Assembly (NCBI RefSeq): GCF_020283565.1
Contig: NC_060059.1
Coordinates: 4,905,501-4,969,500 of the forward strand
DNA length: 64,000 nucleotides
Reading direction: 5' to 3'
DNA from: Trifolium pratense
Lineage: Eukaryota; Streptophyta; Magnoliopsida; Fabales; Fabaceae
In this document: positions 25,408-36,768 of the stretch, in pieces
Layout: every line of letters begins with the position of its first letter
Position numbering within the stretch: position 1 is the first letter of the stretch
Translations under genes and position numbers: made by a program
Notes under the pieces: generated by a model
Databases searched by the model: none
Told to the model about the DNA's origin: nothing
The model's input: the letters and a program-made list of their open reading frames with translations, nothing else

Positions 25408-28400
25408 CTATCTCCTCTCTCTCCCAAATGAATCCATGAGTTGGATCCAATTTGACGGAATGATAGACATTATCAGCAGGGGCATAGGCATATCCCTGTT
25501 CAGTGCATGGCGATATATTCGCCAATTTTTTATCAAACGAATGCTTGGTTATGTGGTGTGTTTCAGCCCTAAAATAACTTTGGTCTGCTTCGATATTTTC
25601 TACCACACCATCATCTCTCCAAATACTCACTCTCTGATGGAGAGTCGAAGGCACTGCTCCAACACCATGTATCCACTCCCTTCCTAGAAGCAGATTATAA
25701 TTGGCCTTCGATGCTACAACCAAAAACAAAGTTGGCCTAACAGTGCTGCCAACTGCCACATCGACTTGAATTGCCCCCAGCGAGAAACCAGTCTCGCCTT
25801 CGTAATTCGAAAGAACGATGTTGTGGGGGTGCAAGTCAGTAGAAAATTTACCAATCTTGGTAATCATGAATTCTGGCATCAGGTTTACTGCTGCTCCTCC
25901 ATCGATCAACACTTTGTTGACCCCCACATTGTTTACTTTGGCCTGAATAAAGAGGGGTTTCAAATGATTCTTCATTCCCTCAGTTGGCCTCTCAAAATTG
26001 GCCATCTGTTCCTCTAAGCAGCCATTATTCATTACATAATAACACATTGGCTTGTGCAAAGCCAGTTCAGACTCATTGAATTCATCCTCCCCTTCGGTCA
26101 CTTCTGACCACACGTCATATTCAGCAGGGAGGATCGAAACTACGTTCACCAGCACATCAAATTCAGGATCTGAATCGAGGAGATCCTCATCTTCCATGTT
26201 CTCTCCTTCAAACTCATTCTCAACCTTTTGATCATCCTCTGGTTGAGTCAATCTTTCTTTCAAAGGCCTTCTAGCCACTTCGACAACCTGCTTTCCTTTG
26301 TTGTCTTCAGTCTTTTGGGCCACTTGAAGGGAGAGCCTTTGTTGGCGCTGATGCCTACGCCATTGTGTGCGGGTCATGGGATTCTTTCCCTTGTAATTGT
26401 TTCTGTAAACATACTTCTTCGAATCAACAGAATGACTCGAACTGCCCTTGTCAACAGAATTTCTGACAAAGTTAGATGCCTGACCATGAACCCATTTGTT
26501 CATTGGTGATTTGTTGGATGGCACAAAAGTATTTGGGTTGCCCAACCTTTGATGTATTGGTTTAGCATGCGCCATGTTCTGTTTTTTCATTGGCCTTGAG
26601 TTTGGCCAATTCTCTTTGTTTCTTCTGAATGGTATAAACTTGTTAAGGCCCTCAGTAGCCTTCTTGTCGAATACAGCACTGCACCTTGGGCAAAGCATTA
26701 CCTCAGACTTGTTAAGCTTGCACCTTTGTAGAAAATCAATCAGTTCCTCTTCAGCCCCAGGATATACTACTTTCATTTTCTCATAGTACTCATTCTCTGG
26801 AATAGAAACTAATTGAGCGCCTCCTGATAAGTCTATGGCATCGATCATCAAGCATTCGACCGGTTCCACATAGGAAGCATCAGATATTTGTAGTGGGTCT
26901 TCGTCAATTCTCATCTTGTGTCCGGATTTCTCTCCAAACTTCAGCCTTCCATCTTTTAAAGCCTTTTGAACCAGATCCCTGAAAAGAACACATTGTGAGG
27001 TTTTATGACCCAAAAAATTATGAAATTTGCAGAAACCTCTTTTCTTTTGTTGTTCAAGGGGAGGCACTTTCAATCCCTTTGGAACAACAATTTGGCCATC
27101 AGTAACCAACAAATCGAATATTTCATCACATTTGGTTATATCAAATGAATAAGTTTTAGCAACAAATTTATCATTCTTAGGTTCGACAGGATTTTTCCCA
27201 TTCGAAGGTTTTAATAACTTACAGACATAAGGAGGGCCAGGTTTTAGTTCGGCCACATTGATTTCATTATCCTCTATGTCTCCATAATTTATTACATATT
27301 CCTCATCATCATCATCCATAGTTTCGACATAAGCAATCTTTTCCCTCTTTTGAAACTTTGATGATCTGGCCTTTTCAGCCTTAAGGCGTTCGACTTGTCT
27401 TACCCTATCTGCTAATTGTGCCATGTCTCTTAGATGTTGTGTATCTAATTTCTTTCGAATCGAATAATCTAGGCCTCCAGCAGCCATTTCGACTAACTCA
27501 TGTTCAGGCACTTGAGTAAAACATCTGGCCTTGAGTAGCCTAAATCGATTCAGATAATCATCTATGGACTCTGGTGTCTTTCTCCTCACACTGGCCAATT
27601 CCTTCAAACTAATCTTGGATTGGCCCATATAAAACTGTTCATGGAAAGCCCTTTCCAATTGAGTCCAATGCTGAATCGAACGGGGGGGAAGAGTTGTGAA
27701 CCAAGTGAAAGCATTTTTTGTTAGGGAATTTGGGAAATATTTCAACCTTAAATTTTCGTTATCTGCCAAATTTCCTGCTTCGGCAAAAAATCTTGCCACA
27801 TGTTCCACTGTTGACTCAGTTGTGTCCCCAGCAAACTTTGTGAATTTGGGGATCTTCCATCCCCTTGGCAATTCGGTTTGTAACACGTATTCAGATAATG
27901 GGGAAATAAAGTTAGGCCTATGTAGGCCAACATTGAAACCATTTTGAGTTAAAATCGTTTCGACCAAATTTGCCAAGTTATCTTGTTGCGCAAAATTATT
28001 TCTTTGCACGTTTCGAATCACTTCGTCAGCATTCTGATTTCGATTAACCAAAATTACTTCAGGCTCTGGCACATGGTGCACCACTGGAGCCGGTGGTTCC
28101 TCTTGTACCACTTGTGGTACTTGATTGTTTGGAACTTCATTGTTCACATGAAACCCTTGGTTCTGAACTTGTGTTTGGTTTCGAATGGGCTGAAGGTTTT
28201 GGTTAGGCATTGTAGGAGTACCAAAGAAATCTGCAATCCGCCCCATCTGATGGGCTAGCAACTGATAATTATTATTTGTATTATTGATTAAAGGGTTCAA
28301 AATAGTCCCCAATTGTGAAGTTAGAGTATTAACCATTTCATGATTACTCTCGTCCATTTGTTGTCGAAAAGACATCATAGTTACATTGGTTAAATTTTGT

Positions 28401-28873
28401 AAGGCAATATCTCTGGTCCTATTTCCCACAACAGAGGCTGCTGGGGAAGGCATGGTACTCCTGTCAGGATTTGGGTTAGAATTATGTAAGCCTGCCATCA
28501 GAGAGTCTGGCATTCCTAATCCTGATTGGTTCAACAGAAACGATCGAATGGGGCTCCTTACATCTTCAGCACCAGGCTGACTGCCCCCTATACCATGTGA
28601 TACTAACGAAGATATCGACCCAGATACAGTCGAACTTGTTGAGGGCATTGTTACCCCTATATTCCCAAAACTGACTGCAGGAACGCTCGAAGCAGATGTT
28701 CCAGAGCCTTGGGCCATGACAGTAGCGTTACTAATTGACGCTTGTGTTGGCTGTCCTTCAGGATTTGGGACATTGTTGTTATTGTTTTGATTATTAGTTG
28801 GTGGTCTAACCATTTTTGATCTAGATTTGACACTAGTTAAATTTGGTAAAGATTTACCACTTCTCAAATGCAT
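25334..28873 (-). CDS. gag: Ty3/gypsy gag-protease polyprotein
   Basis: ORF of 1,179 codons starting MHLRSGKSLPNL, the standard start of Tat-type gag. The first 300 residues are Asn/Gln/Pro-rich and low in complexity. The gag core follows (FTKFAGDTTESTVEHVARFF, then FHEQFYMGQSKISLKEL and RMR-like RFRLLKARCF). A Cys/His cluster (FCKFHNFLGHKTSQC) and CPRC downstream are in the position of a nucleocapsid zinc knuckle, though not a classic CCHC. A retropepsin near residue 990 has LIDGGAAVNLMP with the DGGA variant of the D-T/S-G-A site, then NYNLLLGREW. The ORF is open throughout. Expression would come from the LTR promoter on the minus strand. Confidence 0.92.
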   Translation of the reverse strand: MHLRSGKSLPNLTSVKSRSKMVRPPTNNQNNNNNVPNPEGQPTQASISNATVMAQGSGTSASSVPAVSFGNIGVTMPSTSSTVSGSISSLVSHGIGGSQPGAEDVRSPIRSFLLNQSGLGMPDSLMAGLHNSNPNPDRSTMPSPAASVVGNRTRDIALQNLTNVTMMSFRQQMDESNHEMVNTLTSQLGTILNPLINNTNNNYQLLAHQMGRIADFFGTPTMPNQNLQPIRNQTQVQNQGFHVNNEVPNNQVPQVVQEEPPAPVVHHVPEPEVILVNRNQNADEVIRNVQRNNFAQQDNLANLVETILTQNGFNVGLHRPNFISPLSEYVLQTELPRGWKIPKFTKFAGDTTESTVEHVARFFAEAGNLADNENLRLKYFPNSLTKNAFTWFTTLPPRSIQHWTQLERAFHEQFYMGQSKISLKELASVRRKTPESIDDYLNRFRLLKARCFTQVPEHELVEMAAGGLDYSIRKKLDTQHLRDMAQLADRVRQVERLKAEKARSSKFQKREKIAYVETMDDDDEEYVINYGDIEDNEINVAELKPGPPYVCKLLKPSNGKNPVEPKNDKFVAKTYSFDITKCDEIFDLLVTDGQIVVPKGLKVPPLEQQKKRGFCKFHNFLGHKTSQCVLFRDLVQKALKDGRLKFGEKSGHKMRIDEDPLQISDASYVEPVECLMIDAIDLSGGAQLVSIPENEYYEKMKVVYPGAEEELIDFLQRCKLNKSEVMLCPRCSAVFDKKATEGLNKFIPFRRNKENWPNSRPMKKQNMAHAKPIHQRLGNPNTFVPSNKSPMNKWVHGQASNFVRNSVDKGSSSHSVDSKKYVYRNNYKGKNPMTRTQWRRHQRQQRLSLQVAQKTEDNKGKQVVEVARRPLKERLTQPEDDQKVENEFEGENMEDEDLLDSDPEFDVLVNVVSILPAEYDVWSEVTEGEDEFNESELALHKPMCYYVMNNGCLEEQMANFERPTEGMKNHLKPLFIQAKVNNVGVNKVLIDGGAAVNLMPEFMITKIGKFSTDLHPHNIVLSNYEGETGFSLGAIQVDVAVGSTVRPTLFLVVASKANYNLLLGREWIHGVGAVPSTLHQRVSIWRDDGVVENIEADQSYFRAETHHITKHSFDKKLANISPCTEQGYAYAPADNVYHSVKLDPTHGFIWEREEIDEGPHVDEGKVRPTGWDLEEYYDD

Positions 28874-28979
28874 ACAAAATCAAAACACAAACTATAAACA
28901 CTAACTGTCTTAATACTTGTAAAAGGATTTTTAGAAAATAAACTTCTTTTAAACAATGTAAATTGCACAAAACAACCCG

Positions 28980-28997
28980 TCCCACTGGGCGTGCCAA
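28980..28997 (-). other. Primer-binding site of the retroelement
   Basis: Two bases inside the 5' LTR the sense strand reads TTGGCACGCCCAGTGGG. A TGG start a few bases from the LTR is the expected form of a tRNA 3'-end complement. I did not assign the tRNA; comparison with the species' tRNA set would decide it. Confidence 0.65.
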
Positions 28998-28999
28998 TT

Positions 29000-29787
29000 T
29001 GTTTACACTGATTTTTGGTAAACAACCGCTAGTTTAAATTAATTACTTGAGAGATCAACTAGTAAATCTCGGGACAATTGTTCATGCATTTTGTTAAAGG
29101 AAACTTGGAAGTTTATTTTTGAAGACATCCTTACTTTATAAAAGAACAATATGTTTAATTTCTGAAACATATGTTAAATGTAGTTAAAGCAAGTTCACTC
29201 GAACGAGGGAACTAATGAAAAGCAGAATTTGTGAATGCTTTAAGAAAATAAAGACTTATAAAAAGTAAAATTGCATTTAGAATGTAAAAGTTACAAAGGA
29301 AATGTAAAGGTTCACCGATTCATACATCTTTCTCGAGTAACTCGTTTCTCGCCTTAACATGGATACTTTGAGTGTTTGAGATTTTGTGTAAATGAATTGT
29401 GACCCTTATTTCGACTAAACATACTTCTATTTATAGAAAACTAAGCAACGTCTATCCTAACGTTAAACTGCTAAGCTTCAGCCACGCGTCCTTTGCATTT
29501 GAAATGAACCAAGGCCTGTAAACCGTTGTAACCGTCGAAGTCGAATTTACCTTTAAATGATAAAAATGCTCTAAGTCCATAATTCTTGACTACTTCGATC
29601 CATTAACCTCCATCGAAAGATTCTTTCAGTCTCGAGCTATGAAGCTTTCCATTAGGATTCTCTTGCTCTTGAAGACATTAAATGCTAAGGCTATCTAAAG
29701 ATATTTCAACAGGTTTTTATAGCAATAAATGTCCTTGGACCTGGAGATTATAACATATTTTACCTTGAGCTAAAATATGGGATAACA
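29000..29787 (-). repeat. 5' LTR of the Tat-like element, 788 bp
   Basis: Same length as, and by eye identical to, 16701-17488. Read on the element's strand it contains TCTATAAATAGAAG (complement of 29424-29437), a good TATA box for the genomic transcript. The gene bodies lie below it on the minus strand. Confidence 0.93.
29428..29435 (-). promoter_or_regulatory. LTR TATA box
   Basis: TATAAATA on the minus strand inside the 5' LTR, upstream of the primer-binding site and gag; the same string is present in the other LTR. Likely core promoter of the element's genomic RNA. Confidence 0.55.
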
Positions 29788-29806
29788 GTTAGCTAATACC
29801 AACTAT

Positions 29807-30151
29807 CAGGACGGAGCTAGAAAGAGGACCAACAGAGGTCACGGTCTCCTCTAAATATTTTTGAATATTTTTTTATACTACTATTGTATTATTATATTAT
29901 TTACTTAATTTCACTTTTGGTCCCCCTATTTTATTAAACTCATAAAAATGGTCCATTTTTTAATTCAAATTTTGGCTCTGTTTTTATACTTGGTGTATAT
30001 TTGATATGTTTTTTCAACTAAAAATAGTATTTTTGTACCAAAAAAGATGATTTATTGCCCCAATAATGTTTTTCAAAATTTAGTTTTTTCTTTACTAACT
30101 TATATTTTTAAACTCGGTTCCCCTTAAACTAAATTTGTGGCTCTGTCCCTG
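29807..30151. mobile_element. hAT-like MITE, 345 bp
   Basis: The left end is CAGGACGGAGC and the right end read inward is CAGGGACAGAGCC, a common hAT-type terminal repeat (one base missing on the left). The flanks CCAACTAT (29799-29806) and CCAACCAT (30152-30159) are an 8-bp target duplication with one mismatch, as expected for hAT. There is no coding capacity. It starts 19 bases beyond the LTR element. Confidence 0.7.
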
Positions 30152-30159
30152 CCAACCAT

Positions 30160-31845
30160 GTTTTTCGCCACACCACCCCCACTTCACCTCACTTTCTTGA
30201 TATGACATGATAAAATGGTAGTTGTTGATCATGTAAAACTATTTTACGTCGTCGGTGTATATCCATTAAACTTTTTTACAAAATACTAACATTGGTACAA
30301 CATATCAAATGGCCTAATTTCTAGATTAGATGTCTATATCATATTGCATATATGGGAAATATTTCCAAATAACACTCTTTTAAGTACAGTCACTAAAAAT
30401 TAAAAAAATAAAATAAAAATATTCAAGTAATATAAATTGATGTGATAATTTTTTTATATATTTTTTTAACTTTTTTGATTTGTGTGTGCGCGTCTATATT
30501 TTGTATTCAAATGCTTGTGTCAAGCAAGTGTTGCTCATTGCATATTTGACATTTTCATAGGTTTACAGTATATTCCACATTATGAGTGCATAATTTTGGA
30601 GTTAAAACATCGATGATGTGCCTAAATTATTATTTATTATAAGATGAAATAAATCTTTACTTTTTGAGTTTCCGTAATTCAAATCCAATCTCAACTTCAT
30701 GACTATCTTCTTCTTTTGTGTTTTTTCCACTTATGTGACATTGTTAGTTAGTTAGTTAGTTGGGTTTGTTTTTTTTAATCACGAGGTTTGATTAATTGTA
30801 AACTCAAATACCATTGCATATCTAAATCCTATATACTCTATATATACTAATTAATCGCTATTAATTAGTATATATTTAAAGCAGAAAAAAAGTTGCAAAC
30901 CTTAGATAGAATAAAATTTAAAAAAAAAAAAATACAATTTGGAGACATAAAATTTGACTTAGTTATAAAACAGAAACAAAAGCAAAAAAAGAAAAAAGAA
31001 AAAGAAAACAACCTAAGGCTAAATGGTTTTCCAAGCTAACCCAACAAGGTACAAAAAAACAACAAACAAACATACACATACCACCATCACAAATTCAACA
31101 AGCCTGCGCATGAACCTGAAATCAAATTACAAAAAATAGTGATGCATGGATGAACGAACAGAAGCAAGAACTAGAGACAAGTCCATTACTCGAACCTTTG
31201 CGAAAGACAGTTGAGACCAACCGTCAACATAATAACGGAACCACAAGCCAACAACTCACTATTGAGTACAATGGAATGGTGTGGAGGCAATCAGAACAAT
31301 TTTCATCCTATTATTAATCAAACTCATTTTATCTAAATTTCTTGTATAGTATTTCTCTCTTTGTATAAATTACACGTGGGAAAATCCAATCTTCACAAAA
31401 TTATAAATATGCAAATATTAATTTTACTTTATTTGTAATTGATCTTACACGTATTTTGACTTCACCTTTTTACACACTCTGGAAACCCTTCAATGAGGTG
31501 AGTATGTGGTGATTGTTGCATCCAACAATTTCTACAAATTATATCCTCCAGTTGTGATGTTTTTTTTGTCAAGCATATCGATTAGAAATTTGTGAATAAG
31601 TAAAATGTTCAGAGTTTGAACTCCGACTCATGCACATACAATGCGATGTCTCTATCAACTAGACTAAGTTCACATAGATCCCTCCTTATTTTATTCTTTG
31701 AACATGATTTTAGTTATAGAACTCTCCGGTCTCCACCATGTGTATCACAAGGGATACTATTATAAAGATAATCCCACGTGTATCATACAGTCGAGCATTA
31801 TTAATTTATTATTTATTACTATTGCCCCCCACGTGTATCACAGTC
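30160..31845. other. AT-rich gene-free stretch with SINE remnant
   Basis: No gene supported. There is a (TTAG)n tract at 30744-30763. At 31605-31682 the minus strand reads GAACTTAGTCTAGTTGATAG, then GGAGTTCAAACTC, which resembles A and B boxes of a tRNA-derived SINE, degraded. Confidence 0.4.
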
Positions 31846-31848
31846 AAG

Positions 31849-34821
31849 CACTACTAGAAAAAAATTGATCTGGGACGGAATTTTCCGTCGCACAACAGTT
31901 CAAATTTCCGTCCCAATTCATATTTGGGACGGAATCTGCGACAAATTTATTTCGTCGCAATTTTCGCTGTCGCAATTTGTTTGGGACGGAAAAATAGATT
32001 CTGTCGCATTTTAGGGACGGAATCAGGGACAGAATTTAATTATTGTCTAAACACACTACATTTATTCTGTCCCAAATTGGCGACAGAATGATTAAATTCC
32101 GTCTCAATATTGTGACAGAATATTCAAATTCCGTCCCAATATTTGTATTTTGTTTTTTCCAATATTGTTGGAAGGTATAAAAAATTTCTCCGATATTTTC
32201 ACAAATACAATTTTTATATACACAATGCACATTAAATAGTGTTGCATCATCAATTTAAAAAATCATATCGAACTACAAATTCAATTTGTAAGCATTAATT
32301 ATCATAAACACAAGTATCTCCAAATATCAAACTTTTATCATTACATTCAAAAGGTTAAAGTTCAAATAACTTGAATGTGCCTACAAAATATCAAACTTTC
32401 AATAATTTTTAAGTTCTAATCCAAAGTCATCAATATTACTACTCATTAGCATTTGAACCATCAATGGCATTGCTTCCACGACTAACAATACCAACCGAAG
32501 GATCATCTTCATCCAAATCCATTAAATCCAAATATCAGTTGTTGTCGTAGTCCCGCATCAACCTCTCTACTCATGCCATGAACAATATCAACATAATTTG
32601 AATATTTATTTGATTGAGATGTTGAGCCATGGGTGAGCATGCTTCCATCCATACCAATTGGCTTGGGTTGAGTGCCACTAGTCTCAACTTGTGAACATAG
32701 ATTTACAATGTTATCCTAGGAAAAAATAAACATAAATATAACATGTAATGAAGTTAGATACACATAACAAACAGAACAACTCCCACTAAAACTTCTTACT
32801 AGATACACATAAACACTTGCTAAAACACTAAAAAACCAACAAAACAACTCCACCATAAAGTAGCAGCCCTTGGATAAATGCTAATCCAGCAAAAACTTCG
32901 AAACAGAAACATGGGAACAAGTTTTATTCACAAATTGACACTCATGCAAGCCAACAGTTTTATTCACCAATCGGAGAACAAGTTTACTAAAACAACTGGA
33001 CAACAAACTAAAAAAATAGCAAGAACAGAAACACATGACAAAAAGGACAAACTGTCAAAGCAAACTCTATACATACATGTGCAGGTCATAAATTATAGCA
33101 AATAAAAGGCCACAATCACAACAGTATATCAGATAACTTGATCTCTTATCATTAAGGACACAATCACAGCAAAATAAAAGGCCACAATCACAGCAACCAA
33201 AGTCAAGGCTTTTTTCTACAAGTTTAGGCTTTTTTGTAATAGATACTCACATATGCATCACTTGATCTCTTATCAACAAAGTTGTGTCCCCTTCCTAGTG
33301 TGACACTGAAGTTGTGTGCATAGCAGTGTTCCTTTGCTCCAAACTAGTAGAAATGGTTGGAACTTTCTTTCCATTCCCTTTATCTACAAATCGTTTATGT
33401 AGTCCTCTTGGTTTACCAATACCTGACATCTAAAGTAATGATAAAGACATAGAGATTAATCACATATGTTTAAATATAAAAAAGTAACAATGATATAATA
33501 GTGTGAATAATGACTTTCACAAAAAACAATAATCACTTTTTCAACCAAAAGAAAGAAGAAAAAAAACAATAAACAAATTTAATCATAATCAGGTTCAATA
33601 TGATCATTTGGAACATCTTCATTAGTTGAATCATTGTCATCAAAATCTTCTTCAAAATATATCAAAATCTTCTTCAAATTATATCAACAGCTGGTCATCT
33701 TCCAAATCTGTGTCATTGGTGTGGATACCATCTATTTCTTCAATCTTGATTCCACCATATTTCCAAGCAAGAAATTAAATCCAAACAGCAACATGACATA
33801 ATCATCAGGGAAGTGTCAACTACATAAGCATGTGAAGTGGGTAACAAACACTGAATAATAGAGTGAAAATAACAATGTGAAGTGTGAACTATTAAGATAT
33901 ATACACAGTCAAGAATAACGATGTGAAGTGTGAACTAACTAAAAATGCCAGATTCTCACTTCAACAGATAAAGGGGGCGAGAAATTTCATGAATCGGAGG
34001 AGACGGAGAAGTGTCAACGAAACGGTGGCGAGAAATTTCATACCGATAGAAACGAGGCGGTGGTGAATCGTGTTGAGATGAGACGCTGGCGACTGAGTTG
34101 AAGAGATACGGTGGTGACTGAGTGATTGCCGCTGACGGTGGTGACTGGTGCGGTGGCGACTGTGTTGAGACGAGAGAGAGAGAGACGGCGCTTAGGGTTC
34201 TCTTTAGTTTGCGTTTTCTTTCTAATGAGTTAAAATGTTAAATGGCTTGCCTTTACTTTCTCTGCCCTTTTACGGTTTTTTTTTTGTTACCTAATACCAC
34301 AGTTCTTTTAAATTACTTAAAAGTAAATTAAACTTACTTGACCAAAAATATAAATATAAAAAAAATTGAAAAATAATAAAATTACCTAATATATTTTAGA
34401 TTTTTTTTAATAGAGGTTTTAGATTTCTTTTTTATATTATTAGAGTTAAATTTATTTTATAGCATTATAAAAAAAAAATTATAGCATACCCAAAAATATT
34501 TATTTTATATATAAATATAATATATAATAACTATTTTTGTTTGACCGAACAAATGGCGCTAGTTTTCCCTCCTTATTTTCACTAAATTTTTAGAATAAGA
34601 TGAGACGGAAATACAAACTCTGTCCCAAGTTTGTGACAGAAAAATCAATTCATCTCAATATTGAGACAGAATATTCATTCTGTCCCAAGCAAATAAATAA
34701 TCATTTTAAAAAACAGTTGTGACAGAAACGTGTCGCAAATTCCGTCCCCATTTAATTATTTTGGGACAGATTTTAATTCCGTCACAAATTTCCGTCCCAG
34801 TTTCATTTTTTTCTAGTAGTG
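31849..34821. mobile_element. Non-autonomous CACTA (En/Spm) element, 2,973 bp
   Basis: The termini are CACTACTAGAAAAAAA at the left and the exact inverse at the right, with 3-bp duplications AAG at 31846-31848 and 34822-34824. Both ends carry many subterminal copies of TGGGACGGAAT or GGACAGAAT in both orientations, the binding-site pattern of CACTA transposons. On the minus strand the interior has short coding relics such as MSGIGKPRGLHKRFVDKG (near 33430) and SGTQPKPIGMDGSMLTHG (near 32680), which look like decayed pieces of a transposon protein. There is no DDE transposase ORF, so it would need a helper. Confidence 0.88.
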
Positions 34822-34824
34822 AAG

Positions 34825-35548
34825 CATTATTGCCATTGGCCATAATGTAAAAAAAAAAAAAGGAAGAATTAGAATTGGTGACTCTATATATTAAGTCCCA
34901 TGATTATTCAACTGCGTATGTTTGGTTTTAATTTTAAAGTAGCTAGAATTGGTTTTTAAAATCATGTATAATAAAATTAAATTGATTAAAAAAACATGTA
35001 TAATTAATTTTGACATATTTAGTTCTTTTAAAATTGATTTTATCTTTAGGATTAATTTGATTTGAAGTTAGAAAATATAGCCTATAATTTTTAAATTAAT
35101 TTTTATATTCAAATTTATTATTCAACTCAATTTTATATGAATTTCCATAAGATATTTTAGGTGACTAACTAATTTTTTTTATGTAAAAAAGAAATTAATT
35201 AGTCATTGTCGGATATTTTCCTAGTAGTAACAAAAAAAAAATATTTTCCTAGTTGTACTTGTATTTATTTTCTTGGTTTCGTTGCATTTAATTTTGATGG
35301 GTCAATAATAAATAATGGTCTATCTGCTTTTGCTTGAGGTGTTATTGCTCCTCTTATGCATTATATATATATATGCAGAAACAGTTGTTCGAATTCCGAT
35401 TATTCCATTTATTTATTTTAAGATTGAAATTTCTAGTCACTAAACTATTTGCCAAAAAAAAAAATGTTAAGATTGCGATTTTTTTGTCCAATAATTTAAT
35501 TGCTAAAAATTTAACTCTTAAAATGAATAAGTGAGCGAGCCCGACATA
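34825..35548. other. AT-rich spacer
   Basis: Nothing recognised between the CACTA element and the next MITE. Low-complexity AT-rich sequence with a short TATATATA run near 35363. Confidence 0.45.
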
Positions 35549-35557
35549 TATAATAAA

Positions 35558-35996
35558 GGGTTAAATATGTTTTTGTTCCCTATAGTTTCTCAGAATTTTC
35601 ATTTTAGTCCCTGAAGATTTTTTCACACTTTTTAGTCCCTGAAGTTTTTTCCGTCAATGTTTTTAGTCCCTAATTTTCATTCAACTCGTGTATACTTTCA
35701 CATTTTTAAATGATTTTTAGTATTCATATTTATAATATTAACATAAGATGAATTATTTATGCATTTTTATGTGCAAAAAACTAAAAAAAATCATATTTAA
35801 TTCATCTTTTGTTAAAAAAAATTAAACTTTTGTCACAAAGATTCATATAATGTACTAAACATAACCGCAAAAAAAAAATTAAAATGGTATGCACGAGTTG
35901 AATGAAAAGTAGGGACTAAAAACATTGACGGAAAAAACTTATGGGACTAAAATGAAAAATCTGGAAAACTATAGGGACCAAAAACATATTTAACCC
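35558..35996. mobile_element. MITE with GGGTTAAATATG ends, 439 bp
   Basis: Inverted ends GGGTTAAATATGTTTTTG...CCC and their complement are flanked by perfect 9-bp repeats TATAATAAA (35549-35557 and 35997-36005). The 9-bp target size points to a Mutator-type mover. Family members with GGTCCCTATAG near the ends are common in legume introns and intergenic DNA. Confidence 0.8.
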
Positions 35997-36005
35997 TATA
36001 ATAAA

Positions 36006-36768
36006 ATGTCTATATTAATTGAGTTAAACTCACGTGAACTACTATTATGCAAATTTAAAATATAATATATTTTTTTTGGTTTACACTGAGTTGAGAATCA
36101 AATCCGCGACCTATAGCATACTAGATCAAACCCCTCATCTTTTAATTTTTTTTTGGATTATAATATTATAATCTTTTGGAACTTATGTATTCAAAACTTT
36201 TTAAATATTATATTTTTATTTTATTAACTTTAACATATGCCTTAAGAAAATGTTACCATTTTTCTATAAAAAATATCACTTTTTTTTTTGTGTTTTAAAA
36301 TAATTACCCTGTCATTTTAAAATAAAAATAAATAGTAATTAATTACTCTTTTCACTGTACCTATATTTTTTTTTTGGATACTTCACTGTACCTAAATCTA
36401 TTTACACTTAACTAGTATAATATTTAAGATGAATGTATGGAGAATTTTCAATTACTTTTAGCTATTTACATTACATTTTAAAATATTTTAGTAAATGCAA
36501 TGCATTTGATCATTAAAATCAATCAAACTAATTATTTTTTAAAACTGTGCACAATTTAAAAAGATATTTTATGAGAAGGAGTAGGAGGAATAGTAGTAGA
36601 TAAAAGAAGAGAGTTTTATTGTTGCCTATTCTTCTTTAATTCACATTACAACCTTCCTCAATGTTTGGAAGATGAATATATGGAGAATTTTCAATTGCTT
36701 TTAGCTATTTTTACTTTCTTGGCTTACACATTATTTAGTTTAATATAGTAGTATTAAAACTATGGGTT
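36006..36768. repeat. AT-rich spacer with a 45-bp direct repeat
   Basis: A stretch beginning GATGAATGTATGGAGAATTT at about 36429 recurs with few changes at about 36671, 242 bases downstream. No terminal features of a transposon surround the pair. No gene was seen. Confidence 0.45.

Larger units (their letters stand above)
16696..29792 (-). mobile_element. Intact Ty3/gypsy Tat/Ogre-like LTR retrotransposon
   Basis: The element proper is 16701-29787 (13,087 bp), flanked by perfect 5-bp duplications GTTAG at 16696-16700 and 29788-29792. In element orientation the 5' LTR is 29000-29787, followed by a primer-binding site, gag-protease (28873-25334), pol with RT, two RNase H modules and integrase (25407-21751), a non-coding gap, an antisense spliced gene (17990-21614), a purine tract, and the 3' LTR (16701-17488). 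The MHLRSGK gag start, DGGA retropepsin, second RNase H module and antisense extra ORF are hallmarks of the Tat lineage as described for Grande, Retand and Ogre relatives. Open frames and seemingly identical LTRs suggest a very recent insertion. Confidence 0.93.

Noticed and set aside
31605..31682. Possible tRNA gene on the minus strand
   Set aside because: A and B boxes are degraded and no cloverleaf forms; better explained as a SINE remnant.
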